A DNA stretch of 64,000 nt from Rebecca billardiae RCC1528 (GCA_965240325.2 OZ251224.1:2976001-3040000); one strand, 5' to 3'. Counted from the stretch's first letter, positions 10,301 to 19,142 are shown. The notes: a model not told the origin generated them from the letters alone. Translations and numbers: made by a program.

Positions 10301-13300
10301 CGCCAAAGCCGAGCCCGCCGCCGAGCCTACCGCCATCGCCGTCGCCGAGCCGGCCGCCGTCATCGCCGCCAAAGCCGCCACCAAGCCCGCCACCGAACCT
10401 GCCGCCAAGCCTACCACCGCCCAGTCCGCTGCCACCGTCACAGCCATCGTCAGCACCACCTTCACCAACGCCGAGCCCACCGCCAAGCCCGCCGCCCTCG
10501 ACCACCCCGCCGCCGCCGGGCTCGCCGCCGCCATCGCCGCCGCCCAGCACGCCGCCGAGCGCACCGCCTTCCGAGCCGCCTTCGGAGCCACCGTCGCCGA
10601 GCGCGCCGCCGCTGCTGCCGCCGAGCATGCCGCCGCCGAGCGGGCCACCGTCATCGCCGCCGAGCGCTCCTCCAAGCTCGCCGCCGGCTCCGCCACCACC
10701 GTCGCCTGTGCCACGCGAGCCGCCCAGCGCACCGCCCGCTGTGCCGCCGAGCCCGCCCCCGCCCAGCCCACCGCCGGCGCCTCCGCCGCCGCCACGCACG
10801 CTGCCGTTCCCGCCGCCGGCGCCGCCCGTGCCTCCGCACAGCCCGCCGCCCTCGTCACCCCCGCCGCCGCCGGGCTCGCCGCCGCCATCGCCGCCGCCCA
10901 GCACGCCGCCGAGCGCACCGCCTTCCGAGCCGCCTTCGGAGCCACCGTCGCCGAGCGCGCCGCCGCTGCTGCCGCCGAGCATGCCGCCGCCGAGCGGGCC
11001 ACCGTCATCGCCGCCGAGCGCTCCTCCAAGCTCGCCGCCGGCTCCGCCACCACCGTCGCCTGTGCCACGCGAGCCGCCCAGCGCACCGCCCGCTGTGCCG
11101 CCGAGCCCGCCCCCGCCCAGCCCACCGCCGGCGCCTCCGCCGCCGCCACGCACGCTCCCGTTCCCGCCGCCGGCGCCGCCCGTGCCTCCGCACAGGCCGC
11201 CGCCCTCGTCGCCCCCGCCGCCACCGCGCTCGCCGCCGCCATCGCCGCCGCCCAGCACGCCGCCGAGCGCACCGCCTTCCGAGCCGCCTTCGGAGCCACC
11301 CTCGCCGCCACCTCCGCCTCCGCCGTCGACCCCAGCGGCCATGCTGCTGAGCGGCGCGCCAGCCGGCGCGCCGCTTGGCTCTGCGAGCACGCTCACGCTT
11401 CTCGGCGCGGGCTTCGCATCGCTCAGCGGTGCGCAGTGCGCGTTCACGCCGCTCGACGCCGCGGGCGCGCCCACGGGCGTGCCAGGCAGCACGCTGCTCA
11501 CGGCTGCGCACGCGCTCGACGACACTCGAGCGGAGTGCGCACCGCCACGGCCGGAGTCCGCAGCGGCGTATTCGCTCGCGCTTGCGCTCGGCGAGGGCGA
11601 CGCGGAATCCACGGTGGAGCCGCTGTTCGGCGCCGTCACCTTCGAGCTGTACGAGCTGGGCGCCGTCTCGGTCGCGTCGGTGCACCCGCCCGGCGGCCCC
11701 GTGCGCGGCGGCACGGTGGTGACGGTGCTGGGCGCGGGCTTTGCCGAGTACGGCGCCGGCCAGCTGTGCTGCGTGCTGCCTGGCGCGCGCAGCGGCGTGT
11801 GCGCCGCGCCCGCCACGCTGCTGGCCGAGGCGCCGGGCGGCGTGAGCCGCGCCCGGTGCACACTGCCCGCCGCGCCGGCCGGCGAGCCGGGAGAAGTCGC
11901 GCTCGAGATGTCACTCGGCAACGGCACCGCCGAGACCACCACCAGCTCGGGAGGCGCGACCTTCAGATACTATCTCGAGCCGGAGATCACGGCTGTCGTG
12001 CCCGCGAGCGGTGGCGCGGGCGGCGGCACGAGCGTCGGCGTGCTCGGAGTTGGCCTCGACGGGCTCGGTGAGTCGAGCCTGCTGCGCGTGCGCTTCGGCG
12101 ACGCGGACGCCGAGCCGCCGACGCGCGGCAACGGCTCGCACGTGGGCGTGGTCACGCGGTACGGCGCAGCGGGGCGCGCGGCCGTGCGCGTGTCGCTCAA
12201 CGGGCAGCAGTTCACGCCCGCGGAGGGCGCGGAGGAGCAGGGCAGCGTCTTCTTCGAGTTCGTGGGGCTGCACGCGCCGCGGCTACTTTCGGCGCGCTTC
12301 AACGCGCAGGCGACCGCGCTGCTGCTGCGCTTCGACGCGCAGCCGACCGACCGCGCGGGCATGTCGGGCGCGCAGCCGTGCAGCGTCGTGCTCGACGACG
12401 GCAGCGTCGACCTGTTGCGCGGCGGCGGCAGCGCGGCGCCGCTGTGCTACTGGGCGGACGACAGCACGCTGGTCGCGCAGCTCAGCGCGCTCACCACCGT
12501 GCGGCCGGGCAGCGCGCTCGCGCTGCGCGGCGCCGCGCTGCTGCCCAGGGCGTGCGCGGACGGCTGCGCCGAGCGCGAGCAGCTGTACGCGGCCGGCGGC
12601 GCGACGATTGACGCGGACGCGCCGTTCGGCGTGGGCGTGCCGGGCCCCACGCCCATCGCGGCGATCTCCGGCCCGTCGCTCGTCTCGAACTGCCCCGACG
12701 CGTCGATCACGCTCGACGCCTCCGCCTCGGTGCGCGGCGGCATCGGCCCCGCCACCTTTGAGTGGCGCGTCGACCCGAGCCGCTCGGCGCGCGCGGCGGC
12801 GCTCAACGCGCACCTGCGCGCGCTGCCGGCCGACACGGCGGTGCTGGCGCTGGGCGGCGACGAGCTGGGCGTGCGCGGCGCGTTCGTGTTCGTGCTGCGC
12901 GTGACGTCGTGGCTCGGCCACGCCTCCGAGCCCGCGGAGCACGCCGTCTTGCGCAGCGGCGGCGCGAGCCCCTCCCTGTCGCTGCTCGGCCCGGCGGCAC
13001 GCGAGCTGCTCGCGCCGAGCGCGCTGCTGCTGCAGGGGCGCGCGGACCTCGCGCCGTGCTGGCCGCCGAGCTTCGAGCCCGCGGTGGAGTTCGCGTGGCG
13101 GCTGGTCTCGGTCGAGCCCAGCCCGGCCGAGTCGGCCGCGAACGCCTCGGCGATCAAGCGCCCCGACCTCTCCGCCGCGCGCGCCTCGGAGCTGCTGCTC
13201 GCTCCCTTCTCGCTGAGCGCTCGGCACACGTACACCTTCGAGCTGAGCGCCAGCATGGCCGCCGCGCCCACGCAGCGGGCGACGGCGACGGTGCGCGTGG

Positions 13301-16300
13301 CCGTGCAGCGGCAGCCGCTGCGCGCGGTGCTCGCGGGCGGCGACAGGCGCGTGCCCGCCGCCCAGCCGCTGCGCGTCGACGCCTCCGCCTCGCACGACCC
13401 GAACGAGGGCGAGAGCGCGAGCGCGAGCAGCGGGCTGGCCTTTGCGTGGTCGGTGGTCGCCGAGGGTGACGGCGCGGCGGTGGCGCTGCCGGAGCCGAGC
13501 GCGTCGAGCGCCGTGCTCGAGCTGCCGCCGGGCGCGCTCGAGGTTGGCTTCTACGCGCTCACGCTCACCCTCTCCAAGCCCGGCTTCGACGCCGTCTCGG
13601 CCTCGGCGCGCGTCGAGGCCGTGGCCGAGCACATCCCGACGCTCAGCGTCGCGCCGCTGCGCCGCGCCAAGTTGAGCGCGGACTGGGAGCTGGGCACCGA
13701 GCGGCTGGCACTGCGCACGCGGCTCGACGCGGCGTCGGAGGCGCTGCGCGAGTCCGGCGCGGCCTCGTTCGCGTACGCGTGGGCCGCGGTGCTCCTCGGC
13801 GACGACGGCGCCGAGCTCGACGCCGGGCTCGCGCTGCACGACACGGCCGCGGTCACGACGACCGGCGCGGCCGGCCCGAGCCTCGGGCTGCGGCCGGGCG
13901 TGCTCACGCCGGGGGCGACGTACTCGTTCCGGCTGCTGGTGAGCGCCAGCGGCGGCGCGTTCGCCGCGGAGCAACGCGCGTACGCCGAGGTGCGCGTCAC
14001 CATCAACCGCCCGCCGTACGGCGGCGAGCTCAGCGTCGAGCCCGCGGCCGGCGGCGTGGCGCTGCAGACGCGCTTCCGGCTGCGCGCGCCCGGCTGGGCG
14101 GACGACGCGGAGGACCTGCCGCTGAGCTACGCGTTCGCGCAGCGGCGCGCGGGCGCCGAGGGCGGCGGCGCGTCGCTCGGCGCGGCGGGCGCCGCGTCGA
14201 CCACCGACGCGCTGCTCCCCGCGGGCAATCGCACGCTGAGCGTCGTCGTCCGCGACGCGCTCGGCGCGCGCGCGAGCGCGGACGCGAGCGCGCTCGTGCG
14301 CGCGCCGCCCGCGCTCAGCGCCGAGTCGCTCGTCGGGCTGCTCGAGCGCGCGCGCGCGGAGGTCGCGATCGGGCAGGGGGGGCGCGCCAACCAGCTCGTC
14401 GGCGTGATCGCCGGGCTGCTCCCGTCGAGCGAGCCCGCAGCCTCGGGCAACGCGAGCCTGCTCGGCGAGGCGCTGGACGTGCTGCTGGGTGTCACGCACG
14501 GCGCGGCCGCGGCGGGCGCGTCCACGGCGGAGAGCCGCGCGCTCGCGGCGAGCACGCTGGGCGCGCTGCTCGGGAGCGTCGAGCCGAGCGCGCTGAGCGC
14601 GAGCGCGCAGCACGCCGCGCTCGCGCAGGTCGCCGCGCTCTCCGCGCAGTCGGCCGAGGAGGGCATGGACGCGCGGAGCGTGCGCTCGCTGCTCGGCGCG
14701 CTCGACGCCGCGCTCGCGGCCCCCACGCAAGGGCTCTCCGCCGCCGACGCGGACGCGATCGGCGGCGCGGCGACGGACGCGGCGACCGGGCTCGCGGGCG
14801 TGCTGCTCGCCGGCGCGCTCGCCGGCGAGCCCGCCGCCGAGCTGCTCGGCGCCGCGGTCAACCTCACCGCGCGGCGCGCGAGCGCGTCCGAGCTGCGCAA
14901 CGGCACGCTCGGCGGGCCGGGCGGCGCCGGCGCCGTCGAGCTGCCGCAGGGCGTGTTCCACGCGCAGTCGGAGGCGGCGCTGGAGGGCGGGGTGGACGCG
15001 GTGATCTGGGCGATGGCGCGCAACGTGCACGGCGCGAACAGCTCGGCGGGCAGCGTCGAGGGCGGCCTCGCCACGCCCGTCTTCTCGGTGACCCTCTACT
15101 CGGCAGCCTCGGGCGCCGCGCTGCGCGTGAGCGGCCTGGATGCGCCGGTGCTGCTGCGCATCCCGCTGGGCGCCGAGGCGGAGGCGGGGGGCGGCGGCTC
15201 GTCCGAGCTGGCGTGCATCTTCTGGGACGAGGCGGCGCGCGAGTGGGCCGGCGACGGCTGCGCCGCCGTGCCCGGCCCCGAGCCGTCGCTCCACTACTGC
15301 GCGTGCACGCACCTGACCGACTTTGCGGGCGTGTCCGTGCCGTCGTCCGCGGACGGCGCGCGCGAGGACGTGGAGAGCTTCACGATCAACACGCTGAGCG
15401 TGGACGAGCTGGGCCGCCCGCTCACCTCCGCGCCGTCGCTCGAGACCAACCCGTACATCTACGCCGCCGTGATCGGCCTCTCCGCCGCGTGCGCGCTCAG
15501 CGTCGCGCTCTTTGGCGCGCTCGACGCGCGCGACGCGCGCCGACGGCGCGCGCGGCTGGCGGCGCTCACGAGCCGGCTGCACCCCGCGCTGCCGCCGCCC
15601 AAGGGCGCGGCGCTCGACAGCCCGACGGCGAAGGGGAGCGAGTCGGCGCGCTCGAGCACCTCCTCCGAGAGCCGCACCACGCGCGGCGGCTCCTTCAGCT
15701 TCCGCCAAGGGCTGCGCACGCTGCGCGGCCGCGGCGGCACGGACGCCGAGCGGCGGCGCGCGGCGGCAAACGCGGCGCAGCGCTCGACGGACCGGGCGAT
15801 GGAGCGGCTGGCGCAGCGGGAGGCGGCCGATCGCGAGCTCAAGCGCGCGGCGGCGCGCGAGGCGCGGCGGCGCGGCGGCGCGGCGCGCGGCGCGCCCAGC
15901 AGCGCGCCGGCCTCCGCGTCCTTCGCCACGCCGCGCCCGCCCCCGCCGCCCGCTGACGGCGGCGCGGCCACCGCCGCCGCTTCGGACGGCGCCGCCGTGC
16001 AGACGCTGGCGCAGGCGATCGCGGCCGGGCTCGCCTCGCGCCCGTCCGCGGGCGCGGAGGCGGAGCCGCGCGAGCCGCTGCTCAAGGCGCGTGCCGCCTC
16101 GCGCGGCGACCTCGCCGACCAGCTCGAGGCGCGCCTCGACGCGCTCGACGACTTGGTCGCTCAGAAGCGGCACGCGGCGGCGGCGTCGATGCAGCGCGTG
16201 TTCAGGGGGCGGCGCGCGCGCGCGGCCGTCGCGACGATCGCGCCGCCGGCGGCGCCGCGCGGCGCGGACCGCACGCGTGACCACGCGGCGACGGCGCTGC

Positions 16301-18954
16301 TGCGCCGCGTGCTCCTCAAGATCCAGTCGGACCACTCGCTCCTCGGCATCGCCTTCGCCGACCCGCAGGACGCGAAGCGCGCCGAGCTCGCGCAGACGTT
16401 CTGGTCTGTCGCAATGCTCGGGCTGCTGATCACGTGCATGCTGTACTCAACCTCGGACGCGCCGGCGGAGGGCTCGTCCGAGCGGATCAACCTGATCCAC
16501 GCGCTCCTGACCGCGCTGCTCACCGCCGCGCTCACCGCGCCCGCGCTCGCCCTCTTCCGCGCGCTCTTCCGCTGGGGCTACGGGCGGCGCGCCGCGCCTC
16601 TGTCGAAGCGCGTGTTTGCCGCGTTCCTCAGGGCGGAGCTGCAGGAGCGGGAGGCGGAGCGCGCGCCCTTCTCGCTCAGCGTGCGCAAGGGCGTGGCGAG
16701 CGCGCTGCTGCAGCTCGAGGCGTCGCGCAGCAGCTCGCGCTCCACCTCGCGCTCCGGCTCCTTCACCGGCGGCTCGTTCCAACTGCGCCGTCGCTTCTCA
16801 GACCGGCGCGCGGGCGGCTCGTGGCTTCGGTTCGAGCTGCCGGCCGCGGCTGCGCCGGCCGCGGCCACGCCGGCGGCGGAGGTGCCGCCCGGCCTGTCGC
16901 CGCCCACGCCCAGGCGCGTCGGCCCGCCCGGCGCGCTGGTCAGCCCCCGCGCCGACAGCTTTGGCGAGGAAGAGCCGGGCGCCGCCGCCGCCGCCGCGCC
17001 CACGCCCCCGCCGCAGCCCTCGCCCGTGCCCTCGCCGCGCGGGCAGCGCGTGCCCTCGCCGCGCGGGCAGCGCGAGCGCAGCGGCAGCCGCGCCGCCGAG
17101 GCCGAGGGCGCGGCGCGCGCGGGCGAGGGTGAAGCGCGGGCCGCTGCGGCCGATGCGGACTTGTCCGAAGGCGCCGCCGACGCCGCTTCGGCCTCGGCAC
17201 CCGCCAGCGCTCCGGCCGCGCGCCCCAAGCCGCCGCCGCCGCGCAACGCGCCTCCGCCGCCGCCTCTGTCCCGCCTCACGGGGGGCGGCAAGCACGGCCG
17301 CTCCGCGGGCTCTGCGAGTGGCTCTGCGAGTGGCTCCACGAGTGGCAGCGGCAGCGCCGCCCGCTCGCCGCAGCACGCCGCGCCCGTGTCCTTCGAGCCG
17401 TTCCGACGGGAGCGAGCCGAGGCGGTCTCAGAGATGCTCGCCCGCATCGAGCGCGCGTCAACGGCGAGCGCGGCCGAGTCCGACCCGGGCGTTCGGCTGG
17501 TGCCGCCGCGCGCTGTCGCAGTGCCCACGGCTGGCGGCGTGCCGCGCGCCAACCCTCGACTGCGCATCAGCCCGTTCGGGAGCGCCGCCGCCACCGCCAT
17601 CTCGCCCCGGGCCGACGAGGCCGCCGTCGGCACGACCGGTGCAAGCGCCGCCTGCCGAGACTTGCACTCGAACCGCAGCCGCTCGGCCGGGCCGAACACC
17701 CCCATACGCACGCCGCCCGCGCTGCTGCACGGCTCCGACGAGCACGGCGCCGACGGCACGGCCGAAGGCGGCGCGATGCTCGGCTCTCCGGGCATCCGCG
17801 GTGTCGCCATCGCCGCGTGGGCGCAGGCGGAGGACGGCGCGGACGCTGGCGGCGCGGACGCGCCACCCGCAATGCCGCCTCTGGAGCCGGTGCTCACCCC
17901 GGACGGCGTGGCTGGCTCGAAGCGCCCGGGCTCGCGGCCGTCGAAGGGCTCGGAGTCGTCGCCGGCCGGGCGCCACACGCCGTCATCGCGCCGCCGCGCG
18001 CGCCTCCAAGGCCACAGCAAAGCCGACGCGCTGCGCGATGCGGGCGGAGCACTGCGCGCCGGCCCGGAGCTCGTGCGCACCGCGAGCGGCGACGACACGG
18101 CCGACGAGGGCGAGCTCAGCGGCATGACCAGGATGACGATCGCGCTCCCGGAGCCGTCGCCGCCGAGCAGCCCGCCTGCGCCGCCACCGCCATCGAGCAC
18201 GGGTGCACCGCCGGCCGACTCGAGCGCCAACCCTCCCCGCACCCACACGGCCGCGCCGCCCGGGGCCGACACTGCCGCTCCCGCCGCCGCCGCGCCGGAC
18301 GGCGCGTCGGCCATCATGCAGCCCAGCGCGGGGCACAACCTGGACGAGGTGACGATCGAGCTGCTGCGGCACAAGTTCAAGCTCTTCGACGCCGACGACA
18401 GCGGGTACGTCGACCTCGCCGAGTTTGGCGCGCTGCTCGACAACCTCGGCTTCCGGCTGGGCAAGCGGCGCGTGCGCGCGCTCGCCAAGGAGCTCGACGC
18501 GGACGGCGACGGCGTCATCTCCTTCACCGAGCTCGTCGACTGGTACGACGAGATGGTGGAGGAGGAGGTGGCGGCGGCGGCGCGCGCGGAGGCCGGGCTG
18601 CGCGGGGTGCTCACCCGCGCGCTCCGCGCCACCGCGCTCCCGCCGCGCGTGCGCCTCGCGCTCGCGTGGCTCTCGATGTGGGCCATCTTTGTCGCGCTCG
18701 CCCTGCTCGCGATGGCGTACGCGTTCAGCTTTGGCAACGAGCAGACGCGCTACCTGCTCTTCAGCTGGACGCTCGCGGAGGGGCAGACGCTGAGCATCGA
18801 GGAGCCGGTCGTCATCGCCGTGATTGTCCTCGTCCCCCTGCTCTTCGACCGCCTCCTCGCGACCGGCGGCGCGACGGGCGAGGCGATCAACGAGCTGCTC
18901 GCCACGACGGTCGGCATCTGCGTCCACTGGATGCACACGGTCGGGACGTGCTGA
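4354..18954 (+). CDS. Giant FG-GAP / proline-rich / IPT / REJ / GPS / EF-hand polycystin-related membrane protein
   Basis: The frame is open for about 4,866 codons without introns. I chose the ATG at 4354, 29 codons into the open frame, because it starts a signal peptide (MRALPLRALLLLALG). Residues 25-410 hold five FG-GAP (integrin-alpha-like) repeats with DxDGDG calcium loops. Residues ~416-2327 are SPPP-type, extensin/pherophorin-like wall-glycoprotein sequence. Residues ~2330-2660 hold IPT/TIG-like folds, and ~2760-3300 REJ/PKD-like sequence. A GPS autoproteolysis motif follows (CIFW ... W ... GC ... C-x-C-x-HLTDFA, ~3615-3662), then a membrane helix at ~3700. Inside are an IQ-like motif (MQRVFRGRRAR, ~3948), further helices at ~4012 and ~4045, and two EF-hands (DADDSGYVDLAE and DADGDGVISFTE, ~4680-4730). 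Two last helices lie at ~4770 and ~4820. This is the order of polycystin-1-like receptors; I see no PLAT domain or clear channel pore. It is probably a surface adhesion or mechanosensory calcium-signalling protein. Confidence 0.88.
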   Translation: MRALPLRALLLLALGRTSCAFVRVTHEHKISALYGGLGPSAIGAGDALGDSGLAMVGDVDGDGVSDAVAGLPGASAGAGAAIVLFLRANGTVHAEHRLESAQGGLPTFAAGGAFGMGVAGIGDRNSDSVPDVMIGAPSAGTGGAVYVCYLTASGAVGSSFEISQGSGGFTGSIGSGDGFGRGLANIGDVDGDGRSDLLVGAPTDGGGAAWVLFTNDDVTVRSHTRIAKNTGGLSINLGPNDKFGWSAAPLGDLDGDGTPDALVSAPGDNPGAVLVLFLNPDGTVKAEQQIAEGVGGLGAALGSWDYFGRGLATLGDLGLDGALDVAVGAPKDDDLAAETGSFYVLALSTSGTVLDERKFSNSAGGLSLQLGAEVLMGSALAARAPSADGTVLLLAGAPADADGGADAGALYAYELGPPSPPSPPPSPPPSPSPPPSPPPPGPPPSPPPSPPTSPPPRPPPSPPPSPPHPAPPPSPPPSPPPSPPPSPPPPSPPPPLPPPSPPPSPPPPSPPPSPPPSPPPAPPPTSPPPSPPPSPPPSPPPSPPPPSPPPSPPPSPPPSPPPSPPPSPPPAPPPPSPPPSPPPSPPPSPPPSPPPPSPPPSPPPSPPPSPPPSPPPPSPPPCPPPSPPPSPPPSPPPPSPPPRPPPSPPPSPPPSPPPSPPPSPPPSPPPPSPPPSPPPGPPPSPPPSPPPPFPPPSLPPSPPPSPPPSPPPPSPPPSPPPSPPPSPPPSPPPPSTPPSPPPSPPPSPPPSPPPPSTPPSPPPSPPPSPPPSPPPPFPPPSPPPSPPPSPPPSPPPPSPPPSPPPSPPPSPPPSPPPPSTPPSPPPSPPPSPPPSPPPPSPPPRPPPSPPPSPPPSPPPPSPPPSPPPSPPPSPPPSPPPSPPPSPPPSPPPPSPPPSPPPSPPPSPPPSPPPPSPPPSPPPSPPPSPPPSPPPPSPPPRPPPAPPPSPPPSPPPPSPPPSPPPSPPPSPPPSPPPPSTPPSPPPSPPPSPPPSPPPPTPPPSPPPSPPPLPPPSPPPPSPPPSPPPSPPPSPPPSPPPPSPPPRPPPSPPPLPPPSPPPPSTPPSPPPSPPPSPPPSPPPSPPPSPPPSPPPSPPPPSPPPSPPPSPPPSPPPSPPPPSPPPRPPPSPPPSPPPSPPPPSPPPSPPPSPPPSPPPSPPPPSTPPSPPPSPPPSPPPSPPPPTPPPSPPPSPPPLPPPSPPPPSPPPSPPPSPPPSPPPSPPPPSPPPRPPPSPPPSPPPSPPPPSPPPSPPPSPPPLPPPSPPPPSTPPSPPPSPPPSPPPSPPPSPPPSPPPSPPPSPPPPSPPPSPPPSPPPSPPPSPPPPSPPPRPPPSPPPSPPPSPSPPSPPPSPPPSPPPSPPPSPPPPSPPPSPPPSPPPSPPPSPPPPSPPPGPPPSPPPSPPPSPPPPTPPPRPPTSPPPSPPPIPPPPSPPPSPPPSPPPSPPPSPSPPSPPPSPPPSPPPSPPPSPPPPSPPPSPPPSPPPSPPPSPPPSPPPSPPPSPPPPSPPPSPPPSLPPSPPPSPSPPSPPPSPPPSPPPSPPPSLPPPSPPPSPPPSPPPSPPPSPPPPLPPPTPPPPPPPSPPPSPPPPSPPPSPPPSPPPPLPPPTPPPPPPPSPPPSLPPPSPPPSPPPPSPPPSPPPSPPPSPPPSPPPSPPPSPPPSPPPPSPPPSPPPPLPPPTPPPPPPPSPRPSLPPPSPPPSPPPSPPPSPPPSPPPPSPPPSPPPSPPPSPPPSPPPPSPPPSPPPSLPPAPPPSPPPPSPPPSPPPPLPPPSLPPSPPPSPPPSPPPPSPPPSPPSSPPPSPPPSPPPSPSPSPPPSPPPPSPPPSPPPSHPPSPPPSPPPPSPPPSPPPSPPPSPPPSPPPPSPPPSPPPSPPPSPPPSPPPPSSPPIPPPSPPPSPPPSPPPPSPPPRPPPAPPPSPSPIPPPPTPPPSPPPSPPPSMPPSMPPSPPPSVPPSLPPSPPPDPPPSPPPNLPPPSPPPSPPPTPKPSPPPSLPPSPSPSRPPSSPPKPPPSPPPNLPPSLPPPSPLPPSQPSSAPPSPTPSPPPSPPPSTTPPPPGSPPPSPPPSTPPSAPPSEPPSEPPSPSAPPLLPPSMPPPSGPPSSPPSAPPSSPPAPPPPSPVPREPPSAPPAVPPSPPPPSPPPAPPPPPRTLPFPPPAPPVPPHSPPPSSPPPPPGSPPPSPPPSTPPSAPPSEPPSEPPSPSAPPLLPPSMPPPSGPPSSPPSAPPSSPPAPPPPSPVPREPPSAPPAVPPSPPPPSPPPAPPPPPRTLPFPPPAPPVPPHRPPPSSPPPPPRSPPPSPPPSTPPSAPPSEPPSEPPSPPPPPPPSTPAAMLLSGAPAGAPLGSASTLTLLGAGFASLSGAQCAFTPLDAAGAPTGVPGSTLLTAAHALDDTRAECAPPRPESAAAYSLALALGEGDAESTVEPLFGAVTFELYELGAVSVASVHPPGGPVRGGTVVTVLGAGFAEYGAGQLCCVLPGARSGVCAAPATLLAEAPGGVSRARCTLPAAPAGEPGEVALEMSLGNGTAETTTSSGGATFRYYLEPEITAVVPASGGAGGGTSVGVLGVGLDGLGESSLLRVRFGDADAEPPTRGNGSHVGVVTRYGAAGRAAVRVSLNGQQFTPAEGAEEQGSVFFEFVGLHAPRLLSARFNAQATALLLRFDAQPTDRAGMSGAQPCSVVLDDGSVDLLRGGGSAAPLCYWADDSTLVAQLSALTTVRPGSALALRGAALLPRACADGCAEREQLYAAGGATIDADAPFGVGVPGPTPIAAISGPSLVSNCPDASITLDASASVRGGIGPATFEWRVDPSRSARAAALNAHLRALPADTAVLALGGDELGVRGAFVFVLRVTSWLGHASEPAEHAVLRSGGASPSLSLLGPAARELLAPSALLLQGRADLAPCWPPSFEPAVEFAWRLVSVEPSPAESAANASAIKRPDLSAARASELLLAPFSLSARHTYTFELSASMAAAPTQRATATVRVAVQRQPLRAVLAGGDRRVPAAQPLRVDASASHDPNEGESASASSGLAFAWSVVAEGDGAAVALPEPSASSAVLELPPGALEVGFYALTLTLSKPGFDAVSASARVEAVAEHIPTLSVAPLRRAKLSADWELGTERLALRTRLDAASEALRESGAASFAYAWAAVLLGDDGAELDAGLALHDTAAVTTTGAAGPSLGLRPGVLTPGATYSFRLLVSASGGAFAAEQRAYAEVRVTINRPPYGGELSVEPAAGGVALQTRFRLRAPGWADDAEDLPLSYAFAQRRAGAEGGGASLGAAGAASTTDALLPAGNRTLSVVVRDALGARASADASALVRAPPALSAESLVGLLERARAEVAIGQGGRANQLVGVIAGLLPSSEPAASGNASLLGEALDVLLGVTHGAAAAGASTAESRALAASTLGALLGSVEPSALSASAQHAALAQVAALSAQSAEEGMDARSVRSLLGALDAALAAPTQGLSAADADAIGGAATDAATGLAGVLLAGALAGEPAAELLGAAVNLTARRASASELRNGTLGGPGGAGAVELPQGVFHAQSEAALEGGVDAVIWAMARNVHGANSSAGSVEGGLATPVFSVTLYSAASGAALRVSGLDAPVLLRIPLGAEAEAGGGGSSELACIFWDEAAREWAGDGCAAVPGPEPSLHYCACTHLTDFAGVSVPSSADGAREDVESFTINTLSVDELGRPLTSAPSLETNPYIYAAVIGLSAACALSVALFGALDARDARRRRARLAALTSRLHPALPPPKGAALDSPTAKGSESARSSTSSESRTTRGGSFSFRQGLRTLRGRGGTDAERRRAAANAAQRSTDRAMERLAQREAADRELKRAAAREARRRGGAARGAPSSAPASASFATPRPPPPPADGGAATAAASDGAAVQTLAQAIAAGLASRPSAGAEAEPREPLLKARAASRGDLADQLEARLDALDDLVAQKRHAAAASMQRVFRGRRARAAVATIAPPAAPRGADRTRDHAATALLRRVLLKIQSDHSLLGIAFADPQDAKRAELAQTFWSVAMLGLLITCMLYSTSDAPAEGSSERINLIHALLTALLTAALTAPALALFRALFRWGYGRRAAPLSKRVFAAFLRAELQEREAERAPFSLSVRKGVASALLQLEASRSSSRSTSRSGSFTGGSFQLRRRFSDRRAGGSWLRFELPAAAAPAAATPAAEVPPGLSPPTPRRVGPPGALVSPRADSFGEEEPGAAAAAAPTPPPQPSPVPSPRGQRVPSPRGQRERSGSRAAEAEGAARAGEGEARAAAADADLSEGAADAASASAPASAPAARPKPPPPRNAPPPPPLSRLTGGGKHGRSAGSASGSASGSTSGSGSAARSPQHAAPVSFEPFRRERAEAVSEMLARIERASTASAAESDPGVRLVPPRAVAVPTAGGVPRANPRLRISPFGSAAATAISPRADEAAVGTTGASAACRDLHSNRSRSAGPNTPIRTPPALLHGSDEHGADGTAEGGAMLGSPGIRGVAIAAWAQAEDGADAGGADAPPAMPPLEPVLTPDGVAGSKRPGSRPSKGSESSPAGRHTPSSRRRARLQGHSKADALRDAGGALRAGPELVRTASGDDTADEGELSGMTRMTIALPEPSPPSSPPAPPPPSSTGAPPADSSANPPRTHTAAPPGADTAAPAAAAPDGASAIMQPSAGHNLDEVTIELLRHKFKLFDADDSGYVDLAEFGALLDNLGFRLGKRRVRALAKELDADGDGVISFTELVDWYDEMVEEEVAAAARAEAGLRGVLTRALRATALPPRVRLALAWLSMWAIFVALALLAMAYAFSFGNEQTRYLLFSWTLAEGQTLSIEEPVVIAVIVLVPLLFDRLLATGGATGEAINELLATTVGICVHWMHTVGTC
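5603..10500 (+). repeat. Coding minisatellite of SPPP repeats in the giant gene
   Basis: About 4.9 kb of near-perfect CCG/CCA/TCG/AGC codon repeats encode (P)nS units, with occasional T, L, A, R, G or F. Higher-order blocks of about 230 and 600 bp recur (7140-7500 resembles 7680-8050). No stop occurs in the coding frame, and two other frames also remain open across much of the tract because of the codon periodicity. Such arrays change length by unequal exchange and are easily mis-assembled. Confidence 0.9.
10500..11312 (+). repeat. 354-bp in-frame tandem repeat (2.3 copies) in the giant gene
   Basis: Landmark strings such as GGGCTCGCCGCCGCC recur at 10518 and 10872, and a close variant at 11226, a period of 354 bp or 118 residues. 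The units include PLLPPSMPPPSGPPSSPP and TLPFPPPAPPVPP. The copies are nearly identical, so the duplication is recent. The repeat ends where the IPT-like region begins. Confidence 0.85.
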
Positions 18955-19142
18955 TTTCACATCGTCACTGGTGAGTCGTGATGATCGCCTCGCCCGGTCA
19001 GAGGCCATCGTCACTGCTGGCGGATGTCGATCATCACCTGAGCTCGGATCACGCACACTTAATATATGATGATGCTAGACACTACTGTCACTAGTAGATC
19101 GCGAGTGCAATAGTCCGACGAAGATATATCGCAGTCTACACT
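18955..19142. other. 3' flank of the giant gene
   Basis: A short, more AT-balanced spacer (AATATATGATGATG at about 19060) between the stop codon and the next transposon. It probably holds the 3'UTR and polyadenylation site. No gene seen. Confidence 0.4.

Noticed and set aside
5603-10500. Regular repeats that might look like a CRISPR array
   Set aside because: Units are continuous codon repeats without unique spacers inside a long coding frame.
5589-11942. 2,117-codon minus-strand frame of GGGDGGGLGG repeats, resembling a glycine-rich protein
   Set aside because: It is the complement of the proline repeats with no start signal or domains, and it ends in ordinary coding sequence of the plus gene.
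12283-16335. 1,350-codon Arg-rich minus-strand frame
   Set aside because: High GC removes stops from antisense frames; its composition is Arg/Ala-rich and it has no domain.
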